Shown: in pieces, positions 37,399 to 45,848 of the stretch
Layout: every line of letters starts with the position of its first letter
Position numbering within the stretch: the stretch's first letter is position 1
Source: Myxococcales bacterium
GTDB lineage: Bacteria > Myxococcota_A > Polyangia > Polyangiales > Houyiibacteriaceae
Direction: 5' to 3'
Assembly: GCA_029861865.1 (NCBI GenBank)
Contig: JAOTYL010000001.1
Span: 62,001 to 126,000, forward strand
Length of the DNA stretch: 64,000 nucleotides
Position numbers and translations under genes: made by a program
The notes under the pieces: model-generated
Told to the model about the DNA's origin: nothing
The model's input: only the letters and a program-made list of their open reading frames with translations
Database searches by the model: none

Positions 37399-38285
37399 GT
37401 CTGCGTTCCGAGGAACTCGCGGACGAGCACCTCGATCTCGTCTGGCGCGTCTTCGAGGAGGTAGTGGCTGCAGTCAGCGAAGCGATGCACCGTCGCATTC
37501 GAGAGAACCTCTTGCCACCGACGGAGGAAATGGTCGTCGAACACGAAGTCGCGATCGCCCCAACAGATCAGCGTTGGGCGATCGTTAAACTGCGAAAGAT
37601 GCTCACCGACGTCACGGACGATCGAGAAGCTCGGGTCGGCGTCGGAGAGCGGGATGTCTTGGACGAATCTCAGCACGGCACGACGGTTGTCCCAGCTATC
37701 GTATGGTGCGCACAGAGCATCGCGCACCTCCTTTGGCAGCTTGCGTCGAGTCACAGCGAGTCGCGTTGCGCCTCGTGCGAACGCGTTGAGTCCACGAACC
37801 AGCACGGCGCCCACTGCCGTGTCTCGCGCTAGCCGGAGTGCAGCTGGAAGCCTCTTGGAAGATGGCATTGGGAACGCAGCGGTGTTGAGGAGTACGAGCC
37901 GCGAAACGAGCCGCGGGTGGCGATGCGCCCAGCCCATGCCGATCATGCCTCCCCAATCGTGCAGAACGAGCGTGATGTTCTCGAGCCCTAGATGGTCGAC
38001 TAAGGTCTCGATGTCGTCGATCCGTTGCCGGAGTCGATAGCTGTACTCGTCGTCATTGGGTTTGTCGGATTTTCCGCATCCGACGTGGTCGGGCGCGATC
38101 ACCCGATGAGTCGGCGCCAGCGCCTCGATCAGCCGCCGCCAGTAGAACGACCACGTAGGGTTACCGTGCAGCATGAGCACCGGCGGGGCATCGCAACCGC
38201 CTTCATCGACGTAGTGCATGCGCGCACCGCCCGGGAGCTGCAGCCAGTTAGGTTCAAACGGGTAGAGCTCCTCCGAAACTTCCAT
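37395..38285 (-). CDS. oleB: OleB, beta-lactone decarboxylase (alpha/beta hydrolase)
   Basis: A 296-residue haloalkane-dehalogenase-like alpha/beta hydrolase. The nucleophile is D110 in LVLHDWGGMIG; the oxyanion HGNPTWSFYWRRL and the late His in FADCSHYLLEDAP complete the catalytic set. OleB decarboxylates the beta-lactone to a cis-olefin. I place the start at ATG 38285, eight bases after the oleA stop; a TTG at 38300 in the same frame would overlap oleA. OleB and OleC are separate genes here, unlike the actinobacterial and some gammaproteobacterial OleBC fusion. Confidence 0.93.
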   Translation of the reverse strand: MEVSEELYPFEPNWLQLPGGARMHYVDEGGCDAPPVLMLHGNPTWSFYWRRLIEALAPTHRVIAPDHVGCGKSDKPNDDEYSYRLRQRIDDIETLVDHLGLENITLVLHDWGGMIGMGWAHRHPRLVSRLVLLNTAAFPMPSSKRLPAALRLARDTAVGAVLVRGLNAFARGATRLAVTRRKLPKEVRDALCAPYDSWDNRRAVLRFVQDIPLSDADPSFSIVRDVGEHLSQFNDRPTLICWGDRDFVFDDHFLRRWQEVLSNATVHRFADCSHYLLEDAPDEIEVLVREFLGTQT

Positions 38286-38293
38286 CTGTGCGG

Positions 38294-39310
38294 CTACCAA
38301 ACGACTTCGGCCATGCTGCAGTTGAGACCCGAGCCGATGCCCAGCAGTCCCACGCGGCTGCCCGACTGAACGCGACCGGCCTCGACGGCCTTCGACAAGA
38401 CGATCGGCACCGCGGCAGGTCCCACGTTCCCTAGCTCTTCGTAAGTCGTCAGGATCCTCTCGGGCTCGAGCTCGAGCGCAGCCGCGAGCTTTTCGGTGTG
38501 AGCCTTGCTGACTTGATGCAAGACGTATTCATCGAGGCAACCGGGGCTCCAGCCGAGCTCGACCTTCGCGGCGTCCCACGTCCGTTTTGCGAGCTTGATG
38601 CCTTCGACGAGAAGCTCCCGGGTTTTCGTCTGCATCTGGTCAACCTGACCGTGGCAAAGGTGGTTGTGCTCCGTCGCTGCCACGGTCACCGAACCGACAA
38701 ATCTGTGTCCGTAGGGTACGAGGTCGCTCCTACCGAGCAGCATCGCCGCGCTGCCGGATCCGAGGGTCAGCGTCGCAAAGTTCGCGCGGAAGAATGCCTC
38801 GTCGACGTCGGGCTGGCGCAGTCGCTCAAGGGTCTTGCTCACGACGTAGCGACTGTTCTCGCCGTCGACCACGATCCCGTAGTCGATCTGACGCCGTTCG
38901 ATCATGTTGCCAACGATCTCCATGCCACTGAGAAAACCCAAGCAGGCGTTTCCGAGGTCGAAATTGACGCAGTCCGAGCCCAGACCGAGGTTTCGGTGCA
39001 CGAGGGCTGCGGTCGAGGGTTCGATGTAATCGCGACACACAGATGTGTTGATCAAAATTCCGAGGCGGCCGCGGTCGACGCCGGCTCGTTCGATGGCAAC
39101 TTCCGCCGCGGCGGTGGCTGCCTCGGAAGGTTGAAACGAGGCTTCCCACATCCGACGCGCCACGATCCCGGTAAGTCCTCGGAGGATCCCGCGCGGAATG
39201 CCCAGCCGCTGCATTGGCTCGGCTAGCGTGGCCTCGAGCTCCGTCGAGGTTACGCGATCGCGAGCATCGACGTGGGCCACGCTGCAGATCGATACATTCT
39301 CAAAGCGCAT
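38294..39310 (-). CDS. oleA: OleA, thiolase-like acyl-CoA condensing enzyme
   Basis: A 338-residue KAS III-like enzyme that condenses two fatty acyl-CoAs head to head. It begins MRFENVSICSVAHVDARDRV, closely like known OleA N-termini. The catalytic Cys is C123 in DLGNACLGF; E97 in DYIEPST is the OleA-specific base; H265 (LHQVSKAHT) and N295 (GNVGPAAVP) complete the site. The C-terminus GLLGIGSGLNCSMAEVVW is typical. The open frame upstream is 35 codons longer but lacks similarity. It is first in the operon; 39311-39430 should carry its promoter. Confidence 0.95.
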   Translation of the reverse strand: MRFENVSICSVAHVDARDRVTSTELEATLAEPMQRLGIPRGILRGLTGIVARRMWEASFQPSEAATAAAEVAIERAGVDRGRLGILINTSVCRDYIEPSTAALVHRNLGLGSDCVNFDLGNACLGFLSGMEIVGNMIERRQIDYGIVVDGENSRYVVSKTLERLRQPDVDEAFFRANFATLTLGSGSAAMLLGRSDLVPYGHRFVGSVTVAATEHNHLCHGQVDQMQTKTRELLVEGIKLAKRTWDAAKVELGWSPGCLDEYVLHQVSKAHTEKLAAALELEPERILTTYEELGNVGPAAVPIVLSKAVEAGRVQSGSRVGLLGIGSGLNCSMAEVVW

Positions 39311-39430
39311 CGGGAGGCAACCTAGTTCGCGGGAGGTAGCCGGACAAGCCACTCCGGCACTGCAAACCATCCTCTCGGCGCCAAGATTCGCAGCGAACCA
39401 CTGTTGAGCTGCCAAATTCGGGGGCTAAAG

Positions 39431-40540
39431 CTACTTCGCCACGAAGCTGACCGCCGGTTCGTTGGCGTTTGCGTAGGCCGCCGTCAGGAACCGATCGTAG
39501 CCGGTTTGGCCGAGGAGGAAGCGCTTGAAGTGGGCCACCATGTAGAGGTTCTGGAGCCTGGTCGCCTCGGCAATCGGGAACACGTCATCGGTGCAGGTGT
39601 CGTCGTAAGGTTGAATCAGTGCTTCCGCGCCGATGTCGGGCCACTGGTCTTGGGTTAGGCCGAGCTCGTCGAGGAGCAGATCTCCGATCGCGCAGACGTT
39701 CGCAAAGTGGGTATGGTTTGCGCCGGTCACCTCGACCTTGAACAGGCCCTCGGCCTTCGGCATGCGATCGAACACGTAGTTGTGGTTCTCGAGTAAGGGA
39801 TCCAAAGTGCCAACCAAGAGGATCGTCGGCTCGGTCACGGTCGCGAGGACCTCTTCACTAAAGTTGTCGCTCCCCACCCCGCCAGCGATGACGCCGATGG
39901 CCTTGACTCGCGGGTCCGCGTCGGCCCCAGCCCAGCCGGCGACCATGCCCATCGCGGTGGCTCCGCCGAACGAGTGCCCGAGTACGCCGACTTTCGATTC
40001 GTCGATGCGGCCTTCGAACGCATCACCCGGCGTGTTGGAGAGCTCGAACATCCGGTCGATCACGAGCGAGACATCGGGCACGCGTTTCTCGGCAGGGTTT
40101 TCGTCGCTCCTATCGAGTGCCGTATTTCCGGTGTGCTCGGGCGATGCGACGATGAAGCCGTGGCTCGCCAAGGCCTCCATGAGCTGTGTCGACTGCGTGT
40201 TGATCCCACCAAAACCGTGGGAGAACACCAAGAAGGCGAGAGGTCTTTCGGACGACACCGGAAGGTCATCGACCGCCACTTCCGAGGCGAGTGTGAAGAA
40301 CGATTGAAGAGTGTATTCCGTGCGGGGCTCTGTCGCCGCATCGGTCTTGTCGACCGGATACCAGACGTCGACCGCCAGCTCGCGGTCCTCCCGCTCCGCG
40401 TCAAACACGGAAAACGTCTGATGACCCACCGCGTACGAGCCCAACGCATCTGGCGCGTCGACGGGCGTGCTGCCGTCACCGTCACCGCTGCATGAGGCAA
40501 CCCACATCACCGCGGCGAGCGTCACAACCAATCTTGTCAT
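39431..40540 (-). CDS. Lipoprotein alpha/beta hydrolase (PAF-acetylhydrolase-like)
   Basis: A 369-residue protein with a lipoprotein signal (MTRLVVTLAAVMWVASC). The hydrolase domain has the nucleophile elbow LGHSFGGATAMG, the oxyanion segment FSHGFGG, and a late histidine in VTGANHTHFANVC. This resembles platelet-activating-factor acetylhydrolase/dienelactone hydrolase family esterases. The ATG at 40540 has AAGGA upstream. It probably acts at the envelope on short ester lipids; the substrate is unknown. The gap of 120 bp to oleA makes cotranscription uncertain. Confidence 0.87.
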   Translation of the reverse strand: MTRLVVTLAAVMWVASCSGDGDGSTPVDAPDALGSYAVGHQTFSVFDAEREDRELAVDVWYPVDKTDAATEPRTEYTLQSFFTLASEVAVDDLPVSSERPLAFLVFSHGFGGINTQSTQLMEALASHGFIVASPEHTGNTALDRSDENPAEKRVPDVSLVIDRMFELSNTPGDAFEGRIDESKVGVLGHSFGGATAMGMVAGWAGADADPRVKAIGVIAGGVGSDNFSEEVLATVTEPTILLVGTLDPLLENHNYVFDRMPKAEGLFKVEVTGANHTHFANVCAIGDLLLDELGLTQDQWPDIGAEALIQPYDDTCTDDVFPIAEATRLQNLYMVAHFKRFLLGQTGYDRFLTAAYANANEPAVSFVAK

Positions 40541-40832
40541 CCTAAGATCCTTCTTCCGGGTGCACGGGCGATGATTAGGGCAGGGTTTGACGACACGCAA
40601 GGGGTGAGTGCATCCTGCGGCACTCCTTACGCATCAGGTGCCCACCCTCGACGACACGCTCCGAGCAGATTGGCCGGATGATCGCGTGGAAGCCAGAGCG
40701 GATTCTGCTCGCTCATGGCAAGTGCGTCGAGCACGATGGCGAGGCTGTGTTGCGCAAAGCCTATGCGTGGCTGAACACCCCGCCCCGCTCGTAGGTTTGT
40801 CTTCGCTGCGAGTTTGGGGTAGGCGAGGGCCC
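40541..40832. other. Intergenic region (292 bp), no gene recognised
   Basis: Divergent between the lipoprotein hydrolase and the small acidic protein. The plus frame of the small protein is open back to 40608, but the translation is not protein-like and a GAGGG ribosome site marks 40833 as the start. No clear promoter or hairpin was found. Confidence 0.6.
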
Positions 40833-41093
40833 ATGGAGATCGTCAAGAAGACCGAAGAGTACGAGATCATCAAGAAGCGGTCGGGCCGTTACGGCGTTCG
40901 AGATGCCAAGCGCAACTGGATCAGCGGTGACGAAAAGGTGAGAATCCTTCTCGCCGAGCAGCTGATCAAGGCACCTGCTCCGAAGGAGAAGGAGCCCGAA
41001 CCGGTGTCCGAAGCACAAGCCGCTGAGGCCTCGGCGGATGCCGCAGGTGAGGCCGCCGCCGAAGAAGCGCCTGCCGAAGAAGCCAGCGAGTAG
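40833..41093 (+). CDS. Small acidic protein with Ala/Glu-rich tail
   Basis: An 86-residue protein of unknown function. The first ~45 residues are well ordered looking (MEIVKKTEEYEIIKKRSGRY, then GVRDAKRNWISGDEKVRILL), suggesting a small beta/alpha domain. The last ~40 residues are an Ala/Glu/Pro repeat (EEAPAEEAS). Ribosome site GAGGG lies just before the ATG. It is a lone gene between two divergent/tandem neighbours; no regulator motif is visible. Confidence 0.7.
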   Translation: MEIVKKTEEYEIIKKRSGRYGVRDAKRNWISGDEKVRILLAEQLIKAPAPKEKEPEPVSEAQAAEASADAAGEAAAEEAPAEEASE

Positions 41094-41104
41094 TTCCGAC
41101 ACTC

Positions 41105-41166
41105 ACTGGCACAGGCGCTGGCACTGGCACTGGCACTGGCACAGGCACTGCCACTGACGCTGTCAC
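41105..41166. repeat. Degenerate GGCACT-type hexamer array
   Basis: ACTGGC, ACAGGC, GCTGGC, ACTGGC (three times), ACAGGC, ACTGCC, ACTGAC and GCTGTC follow in register. On the reverse strand these are GCCAGT-family units, the same as the array at 6203-6298. It lies between the small acidic protein and the phosphofructokinase gene. Confidence 0.85.
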
Positions 41167-41221
41167 TAGGACCGGATGCGGGGTGAGGTACGGCAAGACC
41201 CTGAAGCAAAGCTACTATTAG

Positions 41222-41239
41222 CCTACACCAGCTGGTAGG
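41222..41239. promoter_or_regulatory. Near-palindrome upstream of phosphofructokinase
   Basis: CCTAC-AC-CAGCTG-GTAGG is a 16-bp palindrome interrupted by two extra bases, ending nine bases before the ATG at 41249. It could be an operator or translational hairpin; TAGGA at its 3' edge may serve as the ribosome site. Confidence 0.4.
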
Positions 41240-41248
41240 ATTTGCTGC

Positions 41249-42439
41249 ATGAGATCGACGATCGGCATTCTGACGGGCGGAGGCGATGTTCCCGGCCTTA
41301 ATCCGGCGATCCGGGCTGTGACGTTTCGTGCATTGCGTGAGGGGCACCGCGTCCTAGGGATTCGCCGTGGCTGGGGCGGCCTCGTGGATCTCGTCCCAGA
41401 CAGGAACGCGGACAACAATGACAATGTGCAGCTCCTGACCGAAGAACGCGTCAACAGAGCCGGACGCACGGGCGGTACGTTCTTGCACACCTCGAGAACT
41501 CGACCGAGTCACTTGCCGAAAGCGCTCCTGCCTCGCCATCTGCAGGATAAATACAAAGAAGACATCAATGACGTCACACCGGAAGTTCTGGCCAACCTCG
41601 ACTTCCTCGGCATCGACTATCTGATCCCCATCGGCGGCGACGACACCCTCAGCTATGGCGCGCACCTGCACGAGAAGGGTGTCCCCGTAGTCGCGATCCC
41701 GAAGACGATGGACAACGACGTTCCCGGTACCGACTACTGTATTGGGTTCAGCACGTGCGTGACGCGCACGATCGAGCTAACTCACAAGCTACGGACCACC
41801 GCGGGCTCGCACGAGCGGTTTCTGGTGATCGAGGTCTTCGGTCGTTATGCGGGCTACACCGCTTTGCTCCCAACGATGGCCGGCGCCGCAAATCGGTGCG
41901 TCATCCCAGAGCATACGTTCAACATCGAGGCGCTCACCGACCTTCTCGTCCACGACCGCGACCGAAACCCGAGCAGGTACTCCGTCGTATTGGTATCGGA
42001 AGGTGCTCAGATGAAAGGCGACGAGGCGATGTCCTTCGAATCGGAGGAGACCGACCAGTTTGGTCATCGCAAGCTCGGCGGCATCGGAGACCGCGTGGCC
42101 AATGCGCTCAAAGAGCTGTCGCCCAAATTCAACCAAGGCCGTCGCGTCAACGTCCTCAGTCAGCGGCTCGGCTACCTGGTTCGTTGCGGCGAGCCCGATG
42201 CCCTCGATTCGATCGTCCCTATGGCATTTGGCAATCTAGCGCTCGATCTCATCGATGCGGGCACTTCAGGCCGACTGGTCGCCATTCACGACGGCCACTA
42301 CGACAGCGTTCCCATCGAGACCATCGTCGGAACCAAGAAGGCGGTCGACGTCGAAAAGTACTACAACACCGACCGTCTTCGGCCGAAGTACAAAGCCTTT
42401 GGGGGCATGCCGCTCTTCATCATGACCAGCGACACCTAG
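41249..42439 (+). CDS. pfp: 6-phosphofructokinase with PPi-type active-site residues
   Basis: A 396-residue phosphofructokinase. The N-terminal GILTGGGDVPGLNPAIR loop is typical. At the phosphoryl donor site it reads IGGDDTLSYG (D131, D132) and AIPKTMDNDVPGTD (K152). In ATP-dependent enzymes these positions are Gly (GGDG and PGTIDND). Asp and Lys there are associated with pyrophosphate-dependent PFK. The sugar-phosphate motif is EVFGRYAGY. It catalyses the committed step of glycolysis, possibly reversibly. The gene name follows this inference; a bifunctional or ATP-using enzyme is possible. Confidence 0.85.
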   Translation: MRSTIGILTGGGDVPGLNPAIRAVTFRALREGHRVLGIRRGWGGLVDLVPDRNADNNDNVQLLTEERVNRAGRTGGTFLHTSRTRPSHLPKALLPRHLQDKYKEDINDVTPEVLANLDFLGIDYLIPIGGDDTLSYGAHLHEKGVPVVAIPKTMDNDVPGTDYCIGFSTCVTRTIELTHKLRTTAGSHERFLVIEVFGRYAGYTALLPTMAGAANRCVIPEHTFNIEALTDLLVHDRDRNPSRYSVVLVSEGAQMKGDEAMSFESEETDQFGHRKLGGIGDRVANALKELSPKFNQGRRVNVLSQRLGYLVRCGEPDALDSIVPMAFGNLALDLIDAGTSGRLVAIHDGHYDSVPIETIVGTKKAVDVEKYYNTDRLRPKYKAFGGMPLFIMTSDT

Positions 42440-42454
42440 CTCCCTCCACACACG

Positions 42455-42478
42455 CAGACGCTGGCACCGACACTGTCG
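42455..42478. repeat. Decayed hexamer-array fragment
   Basis: GCAGAC, GCTGGC, ACCGAC and ACTGTC follow in a six-base register just after the phosphofructokinase stop. These are GNCAGY-like units on the reverse strand, so this may be a short or decayed copy of the arrays at 6203 and 41105. Confidence 0.45.
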
Positions 42479-42481
42479 CGG

Positions 42482-43741
42482 CTATCGATCGACGACCGCC
42501 GCGGCGATCGAATCCGACCACACGTTCACCGTCGTTCGGCACATGTCGAGGATGCGATCCACCGCCAGGATCAAAGCGACAGCGCTCGTTGGCAGACCGA
42601 CAGCATTCAAGACGACGACCATCATCACCATCCCGGCATGTGGAATACCGGCCGCCCCAATGCTCGCCAAGAGAGCCGTCAGCGCGACGATGATCTGTTG
42701 GGTCATGCTCAAGTCGATGCCATAGACCTGCGCGATGAAGAGCACTGCCACTGCTTCGTAGAGGGCGGTGCCATCCATGTTGATCGTGGCGCCGAGGGGA
42801 AGGACGAACGAGGTCACCTCGGGTTTGACGCCGGCGTCCTCCACGTTTTGCATCGTGAGCGGTAGGGTGCCGTTGCTCGACGCGGTGCTGAAGGCGGTCA
42901 CAAGGGCGGTGGTGAGCTTGCGCGCATAGTCGAGCGGCTGGCGGCCTGTCATCACCCTCAAGATCGCGGGCAACGTGACCAGTGCATGAATCGCGAGCGC
43001 GAAGAACACCGTCAACACGTACCAACCGAGCACCCGAAACGCTGCGGGCCCCTTGCCGGCCGCCGCGAAAAGAGTGAAGCCAAAGACGCCGATGGGTGCG
43101 AACTTCACCACGAAGAGCGTCATTTGCATCATCACGTCGAACAGACCTGAAAAGAATCTTCGAACCACGCTTGCATCTTTCGATTCGTGCGAGTGCTCGC
43201 TCAACCCGATGAACACCCCAAGCAGGAGCGAAAACGAGATGATCGGAAGCATGTCCCCCCTGGCGGCTGCCGCGAATGGGTTCTTCGGGATGAGCGCCTG
43301 GAGCTGCTGCCAAAGCACGAGCCCGATTCCGTCCGGCGCCTCGGCGAGCAGGGGTTTCGTAGCCGCGACCCCCTCTTCGAGGAGCGCGAGCTCGGCACCA
43401 GTTCCTGGGCGGATGATGTTGACGAGGACGATACCCGTCACGATCGCGGCAAAGCTCGTGGTCAGATAGAACGCGATCGCCCGGCCGCCGATCGAACCCA
43501 AGGTCCGGAGGTCGCCCATGCCGGTGACGCCAGTGATTAGCGACGAGACGATCAGCGGCACCACCAGCATCTGTAAGAGCCGCAGGAACAGGTCGCCAAT
43601 CCCTTTGCCGATGGCGGCCACCTTGCCGACGTTTTCAGTATCGACCATGTCGTGCACGCCCGCCCAGTTGAGCCCAAGGCCCAAGGTGGCGCCTAAAACC
43701 ATTGCGATGAGTATCCAGTGGTGGAGTTGCAGTCGCTTCAC
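42482..43741 (-). CDS. Dicarboxylate/amino acid:cation symporter (DAACS family)
   Basis: A 419-residue membrane transporter of the GltP/DctA/Glt fold. The HP1 serine-rich tip is SSNGTLPLTMQNVE and the NMDGT motif is in ATINMDGTALYEAVAVLFIAQVYG. Eight core helices and two hairpins fit the length. Members import glutamate, aspartate or C4-dicarboxylates with Na+ or H+. HP1 reads TASSNGTL rather than the SSSS tip of glutamate transporters, so the substrate is open. It is divergent from tyrA (45-bp gap) and convergent with pfp. Confidence 0.92.
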   Translation of the reverse strand: MKRLQLHHWILIAMVLGATLGLGLNWAGVHDMVDTENVGKVAAIGKGIGDLFLRLLQMLVVPLIVSSLITGVTGMGDLRTLGSIGGRAIAFYLTTSFAAIVTGIVLVNIIRPGTGAELALLEEGVAATKPLLAEAPDGIGLVLWQQLQALIPKNPFAAAARGDMLPIISFSLLLGVFIGLSEHSHESKDASVVRRFFSGLFDVMMQMTLFVVKFAPIGVFGFTLFAAAGKGPAAFRVLGWYVLTVFFALAIHALVTLPAILRVMTGRQPLDYARKLTTALVTAFSTASSNGTLPLTMQNVEDAGVKPEVTSFVLPLGATINMDGTALYEAVAVLFIAQVYGIDLSMTQQIIVALTALLASIGAAGIPHAGMVMMVVVLNAVGLPTSAVALILAVDRILDMCRTTVNVWSDSIAAAVVDR

Positions 43742-43786
43742 GGGCGCGCATTATGCGGACGCCGCTCTTCGATGTAAAACCAAGCC

Positions 43787-44947
43787 ATGACCGACGACAA
43801 TACAGACCAAACCCCGCTCGAAGACCTGCGGGCGGCCCTCGACACGGTCGATCACGAGCTGCTAGAGCTGCTCGTGCGTCGGATGGGTATCGTTGCGGAT
43901 ATCGCGGTGCGGAAACGTGAGCAGCGCGTACGAATTCGCGATCTCGCACGTGAGCGCCGGGTCCTCGACGATCGGTGCGCCCGCGCCAAGAAGCTCGGCC
44001 TGCCTCCTGACAGCATCGAGTCAGTCTGGCGGCAATTGATGTTGATGAGCCGAGAGCGACAAGCTGCGTTGCGTGCCGAGGTGCCACCGGATGTCGAGCC
44101 GCAGCGAATCGCAATCGTCGGTGGCGAAGGCGGAATGGGGCAGTCGCTGAGCACTTTGTTCTCCGATCTCGGTCATGAGGTGTTGATTGCGGATCTCGAC
44201 ACGGAGCTCACGCCGGTAGCCGCATCACGAGCGGCAGATGTCGTGGTCGTCAGCGTACCAATTCGCGAGGCCCGTGCCGTGATCGAGCAAGTCGGGCCCC
44301 ACGTGCGCCAGGATGCGCTCTTGATGGATGTCACCTCGATCAAAGTAGACCCGATGGCCGCTATGTTATCTGCCACGGAGGCAAGTGTGCTCGGCACTCA
44401 TCCGATGTTTGGCCCGGGGGTCAACACCTACCAAGGGCAGCGTGTCGTGATCTGCCCGGGCCGCGGAGATGCCTGGCTCGAGTGGGCGCGGCAGATGTTC
44501 AGCGCGCGTGGTCTGGTGATTACCGAGACGACCCCCGAGGAGCACGACGCGATGATGGCGATTGTCCAAGTGCTTCACCATTTCAAGACTCAGGTGCTCG
44601 GGCTCGCGCTGAGTCGTCTTGGCGTTCCTCTCGAAGACACCCTTCGGTTCACCTCGCCGGCGTACCTGCTCGAGACCTACGTGACCGGGCGCCATTTCGC
44701 GCAGTCGCCCGAGCTATACGGACCGATCGAGATGCTCAATCCGGACTCGAAGCGGGTCGTCGCGGCGTTCCAGAGTGCGGCCGCGGCCCTCGCGGACATT
44801 CTCGCGGCCGGTGACCAAGCGGCTTTTGACGATGTCTTTGCCGAGGTGCGGACGTTCTTTGGAGACTTCACCGACGAGGCACTCGAGCAAAGCCGCTTCC
44901 TGATCGATCGGTTGGTCGAGCTCAGCGCCGGGCGTTCGTCGACGTAA
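43787..44947 (+). CDS. tyrA: Bifunctional chorismate mutase/prephenate dehydrogenase
   Basis: A 386-residue protein. The N-terminal ~95 residues form an AroQ-type chorismate mutase helix bundle (LRAALDTVDHELLELLVRRM...IADIAVRKREQ). The remainder is an NAD-dependent prephenate dehydrogenase: RIAIVGGEGGMGQSLSTLF (nucleotide loop), VLGTHPMFGPGV (prephenate-binding His), and a C-terminal helical domain. This fusion order equals E. coli TyrA, the T-protein, which makes 4-hydroxyphenylpyruvate for tyrosine. No phe/tyr partner is adjacent. Length is slightly greater than E. coli's 373. Confidence 0.94.
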   Translation: MTDDNTDQTPLEDLRAALDTVDHELLELLVRRMGIVADIAVRKREQRVRIRDLARERRVLDDRCARAKKLGLPPDSIESVWRQLMLMSRERQAALRAEVPPDVEPQRIAIVGGEGGMGQSLSTLFSDLGHEVLIADLDTELTPVAASRAADVVVVSVPIREARAVIEQVGPHVRQDALLMDVTSIKVDPMAAMLSATEASVLGTHPMFGPGVNTYQGQRVVICPGRGDAWLEWARQMFSARGLVITETTPEEHDAMMAIVQVLHHFKTQVLGLALSRLGVPLEDTLRFTSPAYLLETYVTGRHFAQSPELYGPIEMLNPDSKRVVAAFQSAAAALADILAAGDQAAFDDVFAEVRTFFGDFTDEALEQSRFLIDRLVELSAGRSST

Positions 44948-45003
44948 CGGGTCGATTGACGCTCGACGTCGCATCTGCGATGTCGTCTTTCGAGGACCCG
45001 ACC

Positions 45004-45810
45004 ATGGTCAAAGTTGCGATACATGGAGCTGCGGGACGCATGGGCCAAAGCCTAACCGCGGTCATCGAGGCCGACCCAAAGGCCGAGCTGGTCGCCGCCA
45101 TGGATCACCCACAGAGCCAGCTCATCGGCCAGGACATCACTGCGCTGGCAGGGGCCGAGCCGCGAGGCGTGCGGATCACCGCTGACGTCGAAGAGTTCTT
45201 GGCCAACGTCGAGGTGGTCATCGATTTCAGTACCGCGACCGCGACCGAGAAGCTTCTTCCGATGTGCGCCGGCCAGCAGATCCCAATGGTCATCGGCACG
45301 ACGGGGTTGGACAGGTCGACACGCGCTGGCCTCGAGCGAGCCGCCGAGATGCTGCCAATCGTGTTTGCGCCGAACTACAGCCAGGGGGTCAACGCCTTGT
45401 ATTTCCTCGCGGCGCGCGCGACGGAGCTGATGGGCGCCGGGTTCGATGCCGAGATCGTCGAAATGCACCACCGTCACAAGGTCGATTCCCCGAGTGGCAC
45501 CGCGGTGCGGCTCGCCGAGGTCGTGAGCGCTGCGAAGAATCTCGCGGCCGAACGTGCGGTCACCCACGGTCGAAGCGGCCATATTGGCGCCCGTCCCCCC
45601 GATGAGGTCGGCGTGATGGCGCTCCGAGGCGGCGACGTGGTCGGTGAGCACACGCTGTACCTCGTCGGTGAAGGCGAGCGACTCGCGCTCACACACCAGG
45701 CAACCGATCGCTCGATCTTCGCGCGCGGGGCGGTGCGTGCCGCCCATTGGGTCATCAGCCGTCCAGCGGGTCTCTACGACATGGCAGACGTCATGGGAAT
45801 CCCCCGCTAA
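45004..45810 (+). CDS. dapB: 4-hydroxy-tetrahydrodipicolinate reductase
   Basis: A 268-residue NAD(P)H-dependent reductase in lysine/DAP synthesis. The nucleotide loop is VAIHGAAGRMGQ; the substrate/catalytic segment is EIVEMHHRHKVDSPSGTA (His pair and Lys); IGTTGLD and APNYSQGVN are also conserved. The ATG at 45004 has GAGGA nine bases upstream; sixteen upstream codons are open but unlikely. It acts after DapA, whose candidate gene is at 26998, so the lysine genes are dispersed. Likely cotranscribed with tyrA (56-bp gap) but not necessarily. Confidence 0.95.
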   Translation: MVKVAIHGAAGRMGQSLTAVIEADPKAELVAAMDHPQSQLIGQDITALAGAEPRGVRITADVEEFLANVEVVIDFSTATATEKLLPMCAGQQIPMVIGTTGLDRSTRAGLERAAEMLPIVFAPNYSQGVNALYFLAARATELMGAGFDAEIVEMHHRHKVDSPSGTAVRLAEVVSAAKNLAAERAVTHGRSGHIGARPPDEVGVMALRGGDVVGEHTLYLVGEGERLALTHQATDRSIFARGAVRAAHWVISRPAGLYDMADVMGIPR

Positions 45811-45848
45811 GCGATCCCAAGCGTTTTCTGTTACGGTAGAGGCGCCCT

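Noticed and set aside
40608-40832. N-terminal extension of the small acidic protein
   Set aside because: The extra 75 residues are Arg/Trp-rich and non-globular; a ribosome site precedes ATG 40833.
42420-43313. 297-codon minus-strand frame overlapping the symporter
   Set aside because: It is in another frame of the same strand; the symporter frame has the family motifs and membrane helices.
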